From Thermocrinis albus DSM 14484 (GTDB lineage: Bacteria > Aquificota > Aquificia > Aquificales > Aquificaceae), in NCBI RefSeq assembly GCF_000025605.1, contig NC_013894.1, forward strand, positions 295,529 to 359,528: a stretch of 64,000 bases of DNA, written 5' to 3'. Below are positions 33,870 through 42,193 of this stretch, piece by piece. The position numbers and the translations under genes were made by a program. The number at the start of each line of letters is the position of its first letter. Position 1 is the stretch's first letter. Below the pieces are notes generated by a model. The model saw nothing but the letters and a program-made list of their open reading frames with translations, had not been told where the DNA came from and searched no databases.

Positions 33870-34905
33870 CTTTGTGGAGAGCTTCCAGAAAGGCGTCGTT
33901 CTCTTCAGGCTTTCCTATACTTACCCTCAGGCATCTTTCTAGGCGCGGAAGATAGGACACGTCCCTCACTAAAACCCCCTCCTCCAGCAGCTTTTCCTGG
34001 AGCAAAGGGGCAGGTAGCGGTGTTCTAAACAGGAAGAAGTTGGCTTCGGAAGGAAACACCTCCACACCCTTCATACTACGCAGTGCATCCATTAGCCTAT
34101 CCCTTTCCCTCTTTACTGTGTTTACCGCTTCCTCCACAAAATGGTAGAACTTGGTAAGCATCAGAACCGCTATCACCTGGGAAGGATAAGTGATGTTAAA
34201 GGGTAAGCGCATCCTGTTTATGTAGTCAGCCACGTCCTGTCTGGCTATTAACACTCCCACCCTGAGGCCAGCCATGCCTATTTTGGAAAGGGTCCTTAGG
34301 ACTACCGTGTCTTCTCTGGATAGGGCTTCTTCCAGGAAGGTTTTGCCGGAAAAGTGGTAGTAGGCTTCATCTATTACACAGAAGACACCTTCGTTCCTTA
34401 TGGCGGTTATCTTGTTTTTGTCAAAGCAGTTACCTGTAGGGTTGTTGGGGTAGGAGAAGAAGGCTAAAATGGGTTTTCTACGCCTTATCTCTTTCAGGGA
34501 AGAGTCCAGATCTATGTCCAGATCCTCTCCCAAAGGTACCTCCAGCCTTTCTTTACCCACCGTCTGGGCAGATATACCATACATGGGGAAAGTGGGGACG
34601 GGGTAGAAGACCGCATCTCCCGATTCACCTACCGCCATACACAGATACTGAATGAGTTCGTCAGAACCATTACCCAACACCACGCAAGAGGGGTCCACTC
34701 CGAACCTTAGGGCCACCGCTTCTTTGAGTTCTGTTGCCTGAGGATCAGGATAACGGTTAAAAGGAATGCGGGCCACAGCCCGCGCTATCTCTTCTTTCAC
34801 CTCAGCCGGCAGATCCAAAGAAAGTTCGTTGGAGGAAAGTTTTACCTTCGCAGACCTCTTTTCGGTCTTGTAAGGAGACAGACCCTTTATGCGCGCACTT
34901 ATCAT
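33850..34905 (-). CDS. hisC: histidinol-phosphate aminotransferase
   Basis: This 351-residue PLP-dependent aminotransferase of fold type I acts in histidine synthesis. The internal motifs are KLSSNE near the N-terminus, GNGSDELIQYL, YPNNPTGN and RTLSKIGMAGLRVG with the PLP lysine. Its ATG overlaps the stop of the small RHH protein gene by 4 bp. It is remote from hisB (7299), showing the his pathway is split. HisC-like enzymes can also act on aromatic amino acids, so a double role is possible. Confidence 0.92.
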   Translation of the reverse strand: MISARIKGLSPYKTEKRSAKVKLSSNELSLDLPAEVKEEIARAVARIPFNRYPDPQATELKEAVALRFGVDPSCVVLGNGSDELIQYLCMAVGESGDAVFYPVPTFPMYGISAQTVGKERLEVPLGEDLDIDLDSSLKEIRRRKPILAFFSYPNNPTGNCFDKNKITAIRNEGVFCVIDEAYYHFSGKTFLEEALSREDTVVLRTLSKIGMAGLRVGVLIARQDVADYINRMRLPFNITYPSQVIAVLMLTKFYHFVEEAVNTVKRERDRLMDALRSMKGVEVFPSEANFFLFRTPLPAPLLQEKLLEEGVLVRDVSYLPRLERCLRVSIGKPEENDAFLEALHKVIEKML

Positions 34906-35153
34906 TCCTTAGGCTGTTCTTCGGATTCGGCCATTTCCTCCTCCTCTTCCTCCTCACCCCTTCCAAGATAGAGTTCCAACTCAGCCACGGTGGATTCTAA
35001 AAGTTTGTCCTCAAGAATCCCCTTTATAAGTCTGTTGAGTTTTCTCTCGTCTCCCATAGCTATACCGTTGAGGATAGCATACAGTCTCTTGGGAAGAGAT
35101 ATGGTGACTCTCCTGTATCTTGCTCCGCCTCTCTTTCTTCCTCTTCTTGCCAT
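34902..35153 (-). CDS. small ribbon-helix-helix-like DNA-binding protein with acidic tail
   Basis: This 83-residue protein has a very basic start (MARRGRKRGGARYRR). A beta-strand plus two helices follow (VTISLPKRLYAILNGIAMGDERKLNRLIKGILEDKL, quoted here as one domain at about 16-52 with key residues VTISLP and NRLIKG), matching the ribbon-helix-helix pattern. A run of acidic residues (about 64-83) closes it. It is likely a DNA-binding regulator. It overlaps hisC by 4 bp, but nothing shows that hisC is its target. A good AGGAGGTG ribosome site precedes the ATG. Confidence 0.6.
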   Translation of the reverse strand: MARRGRKRGGARYRRVTISLPKRLYAILNGIAMGDERKLNRLIKGILEDKLLESTVAELELYLGRGEEEEEEEMAESEEQPKE

Positions 35154-35269
35154 TTTTCACACCTCCTTGGAAGATATTTTAACACTTTTTTTAACTTTTA
35201 TAGAAAAACTTGTGGGCTAAAACCCCGTATCTATGATATGATTTAGATCATCAGGAGGTATATTGAGGA

Positions 35270-36616
35270 ATGCCAAAATCTCTAAGATGTATCACCATAT
35301 CCTTAAACGACCTTCCCCAAGAGTACAGGATTGCCCTCGGGTATCTTACCTATCACTCGGGAAAGCTCTACAACCAGGCTCTCTACTTTCTCAAAAACAA
35401 ACTTGCCAAGGTTAATATGTTTGACCTCTACAACAAGCTAAACTCCTCAATCCACCTCAAAGCCCTCCAGTCAAGAACAGCCCAGATAGTCTTAGATGAG
35501 CTTGTAAGAGCCTACAAAAACTGGTCTGAGAAGGTAAAGCCTCCCAAATTCAGGCCCAAGAGAAAACCCCACAGAACCTTAACTTACGACAGGACAGGCT
35601 TTAAGGTGATAGGCACTAAAGTGAGGCTCAGTCTCTCTAAGGAGCTAAGAAGGTGGCTCAGAGAAAGGCACGACATACACGTCAAATACCTCTGGATAGA
35701 GACAGGGCTTGAACTGAGAGAGGAGCTCGTGAAGAATATCCAGATAGTCCCTAAAGGGACAGGGTTTGAGCTTCACATAATCTACGAGCATAAAATAGAA
35801 AACAGGGAGTATTCAGGAAACAAGGTAATGGTAATAGACCCAAACTCAGGAAACTTCATGGTGGTGGGGATAGAAGGGATAAAGACTCCTTACATAATAG
35901 ACGGAAAAGGACTAAAGGGCCTGCTCAGGAAGTATTTAAAGAAGATAGCAAAGCTCCAGAGCTTAAAAGACAATCTCAAGAACAAGGGACTTCCCTACCA
36001 CAGGGTGGAGGAGAGGATAAGCAAGCTCTGGGTGAAGATAAAGAGACTTTTAAGGCACTACGCTCATACGGTATCAAATCTGATACTTGAGCTTGCAATC
36101 AAGCACGGAGTGAAAGAAATCTACATAGGAGATGCGGTGAGGGATAAGAACAAAGAGAGCAAACTGAACTCCGTGGCGGACCAGATATGGAGCCTGCTTC
36201 CACACGGGAAGGCGAAGGAGTATCTGGAGTATAAAGCTCTGGAATACGGTATAAGTGTGGATTACATAGATGAGAGCTACACTTCAGGGGTAGACTCCAC
36301 GCTCTTTTGTGGAGTTAGCAAAGAAAACTACACCCCTGAAGGAAGGATAAAGAGAGGACTTTTCAGAACCTCTCTTGGACTTTTGAATGCTGATGTCAAC
36401 GCAGTGAGGAACTATCTCAAGAAGCTCAGAAAGTTTGACCTTGAAACCGCTCTGGGAAGACCTGTGAGGCTGAGGGTATTTTACAAGCTAAAGGGAAGTA
36501 GCTCCGCTATACCACTGTACGGTGGTATAGGCAGGAGTAGGGGTGGTGTGAACCCGCCCGTGGTGGTAAGGGACACGTTAAGTGTCCAGACCCACCACGA
36601 AGCTCCGCATCTTTGA
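35270..36616 (+). CDS. tnpB: TnpB-family RNA-guided nuclease (IS605-type OrfB), copy 2
   Basis: This 448-residue TnpB has an N-terminal helical/WED region, then a split RuvC domain: VMVIDPNSGNF (first Asp), EIYIGDAVRDKNK in the second motif and ADVNAVRNYL (last Asp). The zinc-finger CxxC pairs are reduced to a single Cys. It is about 96% identical to copy 3 by eye, but between NW (about 85) and PKFRPKRK it has SEKVKP where copy 3 has 17 residues. A ribosome site AGGAGG lies upstream. The reading frame runs on into the structured right end. Confidence 0.88.
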   Translation: MPKSLRCITISLNDLPQEYRIALGYLTYHSGKLYNQALYFLKNKLAKVNMFDLYNKLNSSIHLKALQSRTAQIVLDELVRAYKNWSEKVKPPKFRPKRKPHRTLTYDRTGFKVIGTKVRLSLSKELRRWLRERHDIHVKYLWIETGLELREELVKNIQIVPKGTGFELHIIYEHKIENREYSGNKVMVIDPNSGNFMVVGIEGIKTPYIIDGKGLKGLLRKYLKKIAKLQSLKDNLKNKGLPYHRVEERISKLWVKIKRLLRHYAHTVSNLILELAIKHGVKEIYIGDAVRDKNKESKLNSVADQIWSLLPHGKAKEYLEYKALEYGISVDYIDESYTSGVDSTLFCGVSKENYTPEGRIKRGLFRTSLGLLNADVNAVRNYLKKLRKFDLETALGRPVRLRVFYKLKGSSSAIPLYGGIGRSRGGVNPPVVVRDTLSVQTHHEAPHL

Positions 36617-36631
36617 TGCGGGGTAGTTCAC
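36498..36631 (+). ncRNA. candidate omega/reRNA, copy 2 right end
   Basis: Three hairpins are CTATACCAC/GTGGTATAG (36507-36515/36522-36530), GTGGTGG/CCACCAC (36560-36566/36592-36598) enclosing GGACAC/GTGTCC (36571-36576/36582-36587), and CCGCATC/GATGCGG (36605-36611/36615-36621). The inner stem changed from GAACGC/GCGTTC in copy 1 at two positions on both sides, keeping every pair. It overlaps the tnpB 3' end, as guide RNAs do in this family. Confidence 0.6.
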
Positions 36632-38154
36632 TCCCATTCTATGGTGGCGGGAGGTTTAGAAGATATGTCGTAAACCACTCTGTTTATCCCCTTAACTTCG
36701 TTTATGATTCTTCTCATCACGTGATCCAGAAAGTCATAGGGTAGTCTTGACCAGTCTGCCGTCATACCATCCACACTGTCCACAGCTCTGAGGGCTATTA
36801 CCCTCTCGTAAGTTCTTTGATCTCCCATAACACCCACACTTTTTACCGGCAAAAGAACAGCAAAAGCCTGCCACACGCGGTGGTAAAGTCCCCACCTTTT
36901 GAGTTCCTCCACGAAGATGTAGTCGGCCTCACGGAGGAGTTCCAAGTCTTCTTCTTTTACCTCACCCAGTATCCTTATGGCAAGACCTGGACCCGGGAAA
37001 GGATGTCTGTTTAAGATCTCGTCGGGTATGCCTAAAAGCTTACCCAACTGACGCACCTCATCTTTAAACATGTCCCTCAGAGGCTCCAGAAGTTCCAGGT
37101 TCATCTTCTCTGGCAATCCTCCCACGTTGTGGTGGGACTTTATAACTTGAGAACCAGCTATACCTGCACTCTCCACCACATCAGGATAAAGAGTACCCTG
37201 GAGGAGAAGCTGGGCACCTATTTTCTCAGCCTCCTTTTCAAACACCTCTATAAAGGTGTGACCTATGATCCTGCGTTTCTCCTCCGGATCCTCAACTCCC
37301 CTCAGCCTTTCCAGAAACAGCTTACCTGCCGACACTACGCGAAAGGGAAGGTTCATTTTTCTAAAGGCCTCTGTGACCTGTTCTAACTCTCCCTTACGCA
37401 AAAGGCCATGATCCACAAAGACACACTCCAGAAGATCTCCCACCGCTCTGTGGGTAAGAACTGCAGCTACTGTGGAATCTACACCCCCCGAAAGGGCAGA
37501 TATCACCTTCCTTCCCTTTACCTGAGAGCGTATCTCTTCTATCTTTTCCTTAAGGATATCACCCATCTGCCAGTGGGCGGGAGCTTTACAGATACCAAAG
37601 AGGAAACGGGCCAGAAGATCCTTACCGTAAGGAGTATGAGAAACCTCGGGATGAAACTGAAGACCGTAAAGGGGAAGTTCTCTGTGTCTCACCACCGCAT
37701 AAGGGGAGTTTTCGGAGATGGCCAGCACTTCAAAATCTTCCGGCAGAGAAGAGACCTTGTCGGCGTGACTCATCCAAACATCCATTTCCTCAGGAAGACC
37801 TTCAAAGAGGATATCTCTCTTAATGATCGTGAGACGAGCTCTCCCATACTCCTGACGGGTGGCCCTCTCCACTTTACCACCCCACTGATGCACCATCACC
37901 TGAAGGCCATAACAGATACCCAAAAGGGGAACACCCAGACGGTAGATACCAGCATCAGGAAGGGGAGCTCCCTCTTGGTAAACGGAAGCAGGACCACCCG
38001 ACAGGATAATTCCATAAGGCTCCTTGGTTTTTATTTCTTCCGCACTGGTCCAGTAGGGGATTATCTCGCTGTAAACACCCAGTTCCCTTATACGCCGTGC
38101 TATAAGCTGAACATACTGAGAACCAAAGTTAAGGACTAGAACACCCCTTCTCAT
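36628..38154 (-). CDS. guaA: GMP synthase (glutamine-hydrolysing)
   Basis: This 508-residue enzyme (ATG 38154) converts XMP to GMP. The N-terminal class I amidotransferase has [25 protein letters not shown] with the catalytic Cys and QFHPEVSHT. The ATP-pyrophosphatase domain has SGGVDST, and the C-terminus ends in the family-typical [11 protein letters not shown]. The TGA stop codon is supplied by the right end of the IS605-type element, so the protein is complete although the gene's natural end was replaced. The ATG lies directly after the porin terminator's T-run. Confidence 0.96.
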   Translation of the reverse strand: MRRGVLVLNFGSQYVQLIARRIRELGVYSEIIPYWTSAEEIKTKEPYGIILSGGPASVYQEGAPLPDAGIYRLGVPLLGICYGLQVMVHQWGGKVERATRQEYGRARLTIIKRDILFEGLPEEMDVWMSHADKVSSLPEDFEVLAISENSPYAVVRHRELPLYGLQFHPEVSHTPYGKDLLARFLFGICKAPAHWQMGDILKEKIEEIRSQVKGRKVISALSGGVDSTVAAVLTHRAVGDLLECVFVDHGLLRKGELEQVTEAFRKMNLPFRVVSAGKLFLERLRGVEDPEEKRRIIGHTFIEVFEKEAEKIGAQLLLQGTLYPDVVESAGIAGSQVIKSHHNVGGLPEKMNLELLEPLRDMFKDEVRQLGKLLGIPDEILNRHPFPGPGLAIRILGEVKEEDLELLREADYIFVEELKRWGLYHRVWQAFAVLLPVKSVGVMGDQRTYERVIALRAVDSVDGMTADWSRLPYDFLDHVMRRIINEVKGINRVVYDISSKPPATIEWE

Positions 38155-38188
38155 ACCATAAAAAAATAAAGGCCCCCTGACGGGGGCC
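38155..38188 (-). terminator. intrinsic terminator of the porin gene
   Basis: On the minus strand GGCCCCCG pairs with its complement ending GGGGGCC (38188-38171), followed by a T-rich run (TTTATTTTTTT). It lies 17 bp after the porin stop codon, and its T-run ends at the guaA ATG. Confidence 0.85.
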
Positions 38189-38204
38189 ACAGAGTTTCCT
38201 TAGC

Positions 38205-39389
38205 TTAGAACTGAGTTTGTAAAGCCAGCGTTACGTCTGTGTAGTTCTTTTCGTTAGGTGTTTTGTTCTTCAGTTTTACGGAGTCAAAGCCAAGCTGTAT
38301 CTTGGCGTCATGACCCTTTATGTAGTAGTTGACAAACACACCGTACCTGTCTGTATCCTGGTTGGCAGCACTTCTGTCATCCTGCTTTTCGTATCTGAAG
38401 GCTATGGCAGGCTTACCTATACCCACCACCTGATCGTAGAGGAGCTGACCTTGCACGTAGTAGGCCCTGTCCTTCACCTTGTTGGGTGCAGTACCAGGCA
38501 TGTCCTTTCTGTCTTGGTAGCCAAGCTGGAGGTTGGGCACCAAGTCTCCAAACTTCTGCTCCCACATGGCGTCCACCACCCATGCCTTGGCGGTACCGCT
38601 AAAGCCTTGGCCATTGTCCCACTTTTGGGCGTTGTAACCGAGACCTATGCTCAGCACGTTCTGCTTTCCGAGATAGGTGTCAGCAAGGGTATAGCCCTTC
38701 TCAGGTTTGAAGCCCAGCATGGTGGGTGTGAACTGGATCCTTCCGGAAAAGGCGAGGTTGTCCTTCACACCAAGACCATTTGGATTTACATGATCCCATC
38801 TACCGTCAAAGACACCCAGCTGGTACTTGATCATACCGTCCAGCAGGTTACCCCAGAGGGTCACACCCGCATCTCTGTAGCTGTTACCCATGTTAGAGTT
38901 AGATCCTATGGTAAAGGGTGCAAAGTAGTTACCCCTTGTGCTGTAACCGTAGCCTGTGGGAATTATGTATTGGTAGCTGTCGGTGAGGGATGCTCTGCTG
39001 AAGGGTAACCTGTAGAGACCTGCCATCAGCTGAAGCTCGTCGGAAGCCTTCAGGTTGATGAAGGCATCTTGGGCCCTTGAGGTGCTAGTATTTTTGGTAC
39101 CAATGCCTTGGTGAGTTCCCCTACCGGCAGGACCAGGGTGTACAGCAAACTCCAAGTTGGCACCAAACTGGACGTACTTGTTGACCTGACCGTTAAAGTA
39201 GATACGTGCGCTGCTTATAGAGAAGTCCGTGTAGTCTTTACCACCGGGAGTGGTTTTTCCTAAGCGCTGAGCCCAGATCTGGAGTTTGAGGCCCGTGTTG
39301 GCAAAGGTGTCTTCGTCGATTCTGATGACCGCTGCGTTGGCACCGGTGGCTCCCACCAGTAGTGCCGTCAGAAGTAGCTTTTTCCTCAT
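38205..39389 (-). CDS. outer-membrane porin (OprP/phosphate-selective porin-like)
   Basis: This 394-residue beta-barrel protein has a clear signal peptide (MRKKLLLTALLVGATGANA, cut near residue 20). Alternating hydrophobic strands follow, with aromatic residues at strand ends, a C-terminal Phe (LALQTQF) and motifs such as FSISSARIYFNGQVNKYVQFGANLEF (partly quoted). It should be an abundant outer-membrane channel; substrate specificity is not readable. The strong consensus promoter, an AGGAGGG ribosome site 7 bp before the ATG and a dedicated terminator indicate high expression as a single-gene transcript. Confidence 0.82.
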   Translation of the reverse strand: MRKKLLLTALLVGATGANAAVIRIDEDTFANTGLKLQIWAQRLGKTTPGGKDYTDFSISSARIYFNGQVNKYVQFGANLEFAVHPGPAGRGTHQGIGTKNTSTSRAQDAFINLKASDELQLMAGLYRLPFSRASLTDSYQYIIPTGYGYSTRGNYFAPFTIGSNSNMGNSYRDAGVTLWGNLLDGMIKYQLGVFDGRWDHVNPNGLGVKDNLAFSGRIQFTPTMLGFKPEKGYTLADTYLGKQNVLSIGLGYNAQKWDNGQGFSGTAKAWVVDAMWEQKFGDLVPNLQLGYQDRKDMPGTAPNKVKDRAYYVQGQLLYDQVVGIGKPAIAFRYEKQDDRSAANQDTDRYGVFVNYYIKGHDAKIQLGFDSVKLKNKTPNEKNYTDVTLALQTQF

Positions 39390-39422
39390 AGCTTACCCTC
39401 CTTTGAGGTTTTGTTAGTTTTT

Positions 39423-39451
39423 ATGATAGCACATGGATGAAGATCTGTCAA
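39423..39451 (-). promoter_or_regulatory. strong sigma70-type promoter of the porin gene
   Basis: The minus strand shows TTGACA (39451-39446), exactly 17 bp, then TATCAT (39428-39423), with an A/T-rich UP-like stretch before the -35. A leader of about 25-30 nt carries AGGAGGG. Confidence 0.85.
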
Positions 39452-39495
39452 GTTTTTTTGAAGTGGTTTTTTTGCAAAATGTAAAAATTCCTTTT

Positions 39496-39527
39496 TGAAA
39501 AGTAAGGCTTTTGGTAAGGGGGCCTTT
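39496..39527 (-). terminator. weak terminator after alr
   Basis: Minus strand AAGGC (39526-39522) can pair with GCCTT (39508-39504), followed by ACTTTTC, just after the alr stop codon. The stem is short and the loop long, so this is tentative. Confidence 0.35.
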
Positions 39528-39533
39528 TTGCTT

Positions 39534-40547
39534 TTACGCAAAAACTCTGTGAACCCTTCTGGAAAGGAGGGACATGAGTTCGTAAGGTATGGTACCTGCT
39601 TCTTTTGCCAACTGAGTAAAGCTCTGGTGGGGTCCTACTATCTCCACCCAGTCACCTACTTCTGCTTCCACAGAGGAGAGATCCACCATGGTCATGTCCA
39701 TGGTGATGTTTCCCAGAAGGGGGACAGGAACACCTCTGTAATAAAAGCGGGCTTTCCCTGAGAGACTCTTAAGAAGGCCGTCTGCGTAGCCTATGGCCAC
39801 AACTCCTACGCGAGTGTCCCTCTTCAGTACACAGCTATCACCATAAGACACCCGGTGTCCTGCAGGCAACACCTTCACCGAGATGATACGGGCCTTTAGG
39901 GATAGAGCTGGAGACAGCTCTATGGGGTAAGAGGAAAGAGGTTTTTCACCGTAAAGGGCAAGACCTACCCTCACGTGGGTGGCGTAATCTACGCGGTAAA
40001 TTAACCCAGCAGAACTTTCCAGATGCACCCATTTTACTCCTCTGTAATGACTCACTATCTTTCTGAAGGTTTCTATCTGTTTTAAAGTAAAAGATCTGTC
40101 GGCAGGATGAGAAAGATGAGTCATAACTCCTTCCACTCTACGGTCCTGAATAATTTCCTCCAGAAAACCCAACCGTCCCATCCCCGTATCGTACTTGACG
40201 TGAAACTTAACGAAGCTCCCTTCTAAAGCTTTCAGATGGGAGGGATGGGACACTACGGGAGTGAGGTTCCATCTTACGAGTTCCTCCAGCTCCTCTGGGA
40301 GAACACCTCCCAGCACCAGAATGGGTTTTTTCACACCAGCCTCTCTCAGTTCTACCCCCTCCTCTACGCAGGCTACCGCAAAAGCGGCTACTTCCTCAAG
40401 AGGTTCTAAAAGAGATGCTATCAGAGTTGCTCCTACGCCGTAGGCGTTGGCCTTTACCACCGCTATCAGTTTTTTACCGGTGAAGGTGTTTATCCTCTTT
40501 ACGTTCTGTAAAAGGGCATCTCTGTTTATCTCCAGAAGAATGCGCAT
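39534..40547 (-). CDS. alr: alanine racemase
   Basis: This 337-residue fold type III PLP enzyme interconverts L- and D-alanine for peptidoglycan. The PLP lysine is in VVKANAYGVG (Lys32). The second catalytic residue, Tyr, is in HRVSYGDSC, and GNITMDMTMVDLS is a family landmark. It is monocistronic by position. The divergent M48 protease gene starts 22 bp away, with a shared TTAATATTTTAA region between the two ATGs. Confidence 0.95.
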   Translation of the reverse strand: MRILLEINRDALLQNVKRINTFTGKKLIAVVKANAYGVGATLIASLLEPLEEVAAFAVACVEEGVELREAGVKKPILVLGGVLPEELEELVRWNLTPVVSHPSHLKALEGSFVKFHVKYDTGMGRLGFLEEIIQDRRVEGVMTHLSHPADRSFTLKQIETFRKIVSHYRGVKWVHLESSAGLIYRVDYATHVRVGLALYGEKPLSSYPIELSPALSLKARIISVKVLPAGHRVSYGDSCVLKRDTRVGVVAIGYADGLLKSLSGKARFYYRGVPVPLLGNITMDMTMVDLSSVEAEVGDWVEIVGPHQSFTQLAKEAGTIPYELMSLLSRRVHRVFA

Positions 40548-40569
40548 TGAGGCTTTAATATTTTAACCT
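40548..40569. promoter_or_regulatory. compact divergent promoter, alr / M48 protease
   Basis: Twenty-two bp separate the ATGs. TTAATATTTTAA (40555-40566) gives TATTTT 5 bp before the plus ATG and TATTAA 7-8 bp before the minus ATG. It shares the TAATATTTTA core with the site at 25604. Confidence 0.5.
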
Positions 40570-41820
40570 ATGAGGGCTCTTTTGAGTTTTATCCTTCTTT
40601 TCCTCTTTTCGTGTGCTCAGGTTTCTTCCTCCTTTACCCTCCTGCCTGAGGAGGAGGAGATACGCATAGGAAAAGCATACGTGCCTCTGGCTATAGAGGA
40701 GATGGACGGTCTGTATCCGGACCCTCAGGTGCAAAGGTACGTGTCGGAAGTGGGTATGAGGCTGGCAAGACACACCGAAAGGAACCTACCTTACAGTTTT
40801 TACGTGGTGAACTCTGATCAGGTAAACGCCTTTGCTTTGCCCGGTGGACCCATTATGATAACGCGGGGACTTTTGATGCGCCTGGAAAAGGAGAGTGAGC
40901 TGGCGGGTGTGTTGGGACACGAGCTGGGCCACCTCAACGCTCGACATCACGCTCGCTTTATGGAAAAAATGGTGGCCATGAATCTGCTTTTACAGATAGG
41001 TTCAGTATTTCTTCAGGATAAAGCTTACGGCCCTCTCTTGGTACGCTTTGGGGAGATAGGAGCCCAGCTTATGAGTCTTAAGTTCAGCAGGGATCAAGAG
41101 AGGGAGGCAGACAGATACGGTGTCATCTATGCCATCAGAGCAGGTTATGATCCCAACGGTCTTATAGGCACCTTTCGCATCTTAGAAAAGGTGGGTGGTG
41201 ATGAGAGGGTAGAGTGGCTCTCCACCCATCCCCTTCCCAAGACGCGCATTGAAGAAACTAAAGATCTAATAAGATCGCTAAGGCCAAGCGGTACTTTGGT
41301 GGACGACACCGAGGAGTTTCAGAAGATAAAGAGGTCCCTCCTTGCCACAAAACCCTCCTTTGATGCCTTTGCGGAAGGAAAGAAGTACTACCAAAAAGGT
41401 GACTTGAGAACAGCACTCCTCTACATGGAGAGGGCCATAAGACTCTATGACAGAAACTATATGGCCAGAGTGTACGCAGGTATGATACTGGCCCGTATGG
41501 GAAGAGGGAAAGATGCCCTCTCTTACGTAGAAAGAGCTTACAGAGAAATGCCTCAAGTCTTTTCCACCAACTACGCCTACGGTTATGTCCTCTTTATAAC
41601 AGGTGATTATCCTAGAAGCGTAAATTACCTGAGAAGAGCCAGAGATCTCATACCCAGCTATCCAGACACTTACTACTACCTGGGTAGGTGTTACGAAGCT
41701 ATGGGAGATAGTGAGAGAGCTGTGGAAAACTACAGAACGGCCCTTCAGCTGGCGGGAGGTGAAAGACCATGGGTTTACGATGCCCAAGAGAGACTCAGAA
41801 GATGCTCAAGGGGTTGCTAA
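40570..41820 (+). CDS. M48 family metalloprotease lipoprotein with TPR repeats (BepA/YfgC-like)
   Basis: This 416-residue protein has a lipoprotein signal (FLFSC, Cys15). A peptidase M48 domain follows with the zinc motif HELGH (117-121) and the third zinc ligand Glu in READRYGV (about 178). C-terminal tetratricopeptide repeats span about 265-410. In E. coli BepA assists outer-membrane protein folding and degrades misfolded LptD/BamA; the same quality-control role is likely. It overlaps the start of the YbbR-like gene. Confidence 0.9.
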   Translation: MRALLSFILLFLFSCAQVSSSFTLLPEEEEIRIGKAYVPLAIEEMDGLYPDPQVQRYVSEVGMRLARHTERNLPYSFYVVNSDQVNAFALPGGPIMITRGLLMRLEKESELAGVLGHELGHLNARHHARFMEKMVAMNLLLQIGSVFLQDKAYGPLLVRFGEIGAQLMSLKFSRDQEREADRYGVIYAIRAGYDPNGLIGTFRILEKVGGDERVEWLSTHPLPKTRIEETKDLIRSLRPSGTLVDDTEEFQKIKRSLLATKPSFDAFAEGKKYYQKGDLRTALLYMERAIRLYDRNYMARVYAGMILARMGRGKDALSYVERAYREMPQVFSTNYAYGYVLFITGDYPRSVNYLRRARDLIPSYPDTYYYLGRCYEAMGDSERAVENYRTALQLAGGERPWVYDAQERLRRCSRGC

Positions 41821-42191
41821 CGGAAGATATACCCCTCAAACTGATAGCCCTTACGGTGGGTTTTTCCCTGTGGTTTGTGGTCAACTTCGGTACCCGGGTA
41901 CCCGTCACAGTGGAAAAACCTGTGGAGATCCTCCACCCTCAACAGGGGTTTTCCTATCACCTCAGCGTAAAAAAGGTGAAGATAAAGCTCCTTCTCATAG
42001 AGAGGCTTATGCCTGAAGACGTGGTAGAGGGTGTTAAGGCTTACGTGGACGTAAGGGGTTTATCGGAAGGTAGTTATACACTGAAGGTTCAAGTAGAGAC
42101 ACCCTTTAAGTTCCTCGCTTTCCCTGAAAGCGTTCACCCAGAGTATGTAAAAGTGAAGATATCAAAAGCCCCCCCGGAGGGGGACCGATAA
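41802..42191 (+). CDS. YbbR-domain membrane-anchored protein
   Basis: This protein of about 129 residues (ATG 41802, overlapping the upstream gene end by 19 bp) has one N-terminal transmembrane helix (LKLIALTVGFSLWFVV) and one YbbR-like beta domain (VPVTVEKPVEILHPQQGFSY onward, partly quoted). YbbR/CdaR proteins of Firmicutes carry several such domains and modulate the diadenylate cyclase CdaA. Here no CdaA gene is adjacent and the function is open. An alternative ATG at 41769 would add eleven residues inside the upstream gene. Confidence 0.7.
   Translation: MLKGLLTEDIPLKLIALTVGFSLWFVVNFGTRVPVTVEKPVEILHPQQGFSYHLSVKKVKIKLLLIERLMPEDVVEGVKAYVDVRGLSEGSYTLKVQVETPFKFLAFPESVHPEYVKVKISKAPPEGDR
42160..42184 (-). 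terminator. terminator after the IscA-like gene
   Basis: On the minus strand, CCCCC and GGGGG form a short GC hairpin with a four-base loop, followed by GCTTTTGATAT. It lies just past the IscA-like stop codon and inside the last codons of the convergent YbbR gene. Confidence 0.5.
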
Positions 42192-42193
42192 CC

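Larger units (their letters stand above)
35202..36631 (+). mobile_element. IS605-type tnpB-only insertion element (copy 2)
   Basis: The element runs from the shared left end (after TTTAT at 35197-35201) to the shared GTAGTTCAC right end at 36623-36631. It contains only tnpB, with no Y1 tnpA, so movement needs a transposase in trans. The left end has GGGCTAAAACCCC and a TGAT/ATCA hairpin that differs from copy 3. The right end lies exactly on the guaA stop codon. No target duplication is visible, as expected for this family. Confidence 0.85.

Noticed and set aside
2705-36645. Shared ATTCTAT in the right flanks of IS copies 1 and 2 as a guide-matched target
   Set aside because: The matches are offset by one base, copy 3 lacks them, and seven bases can occur by chance.
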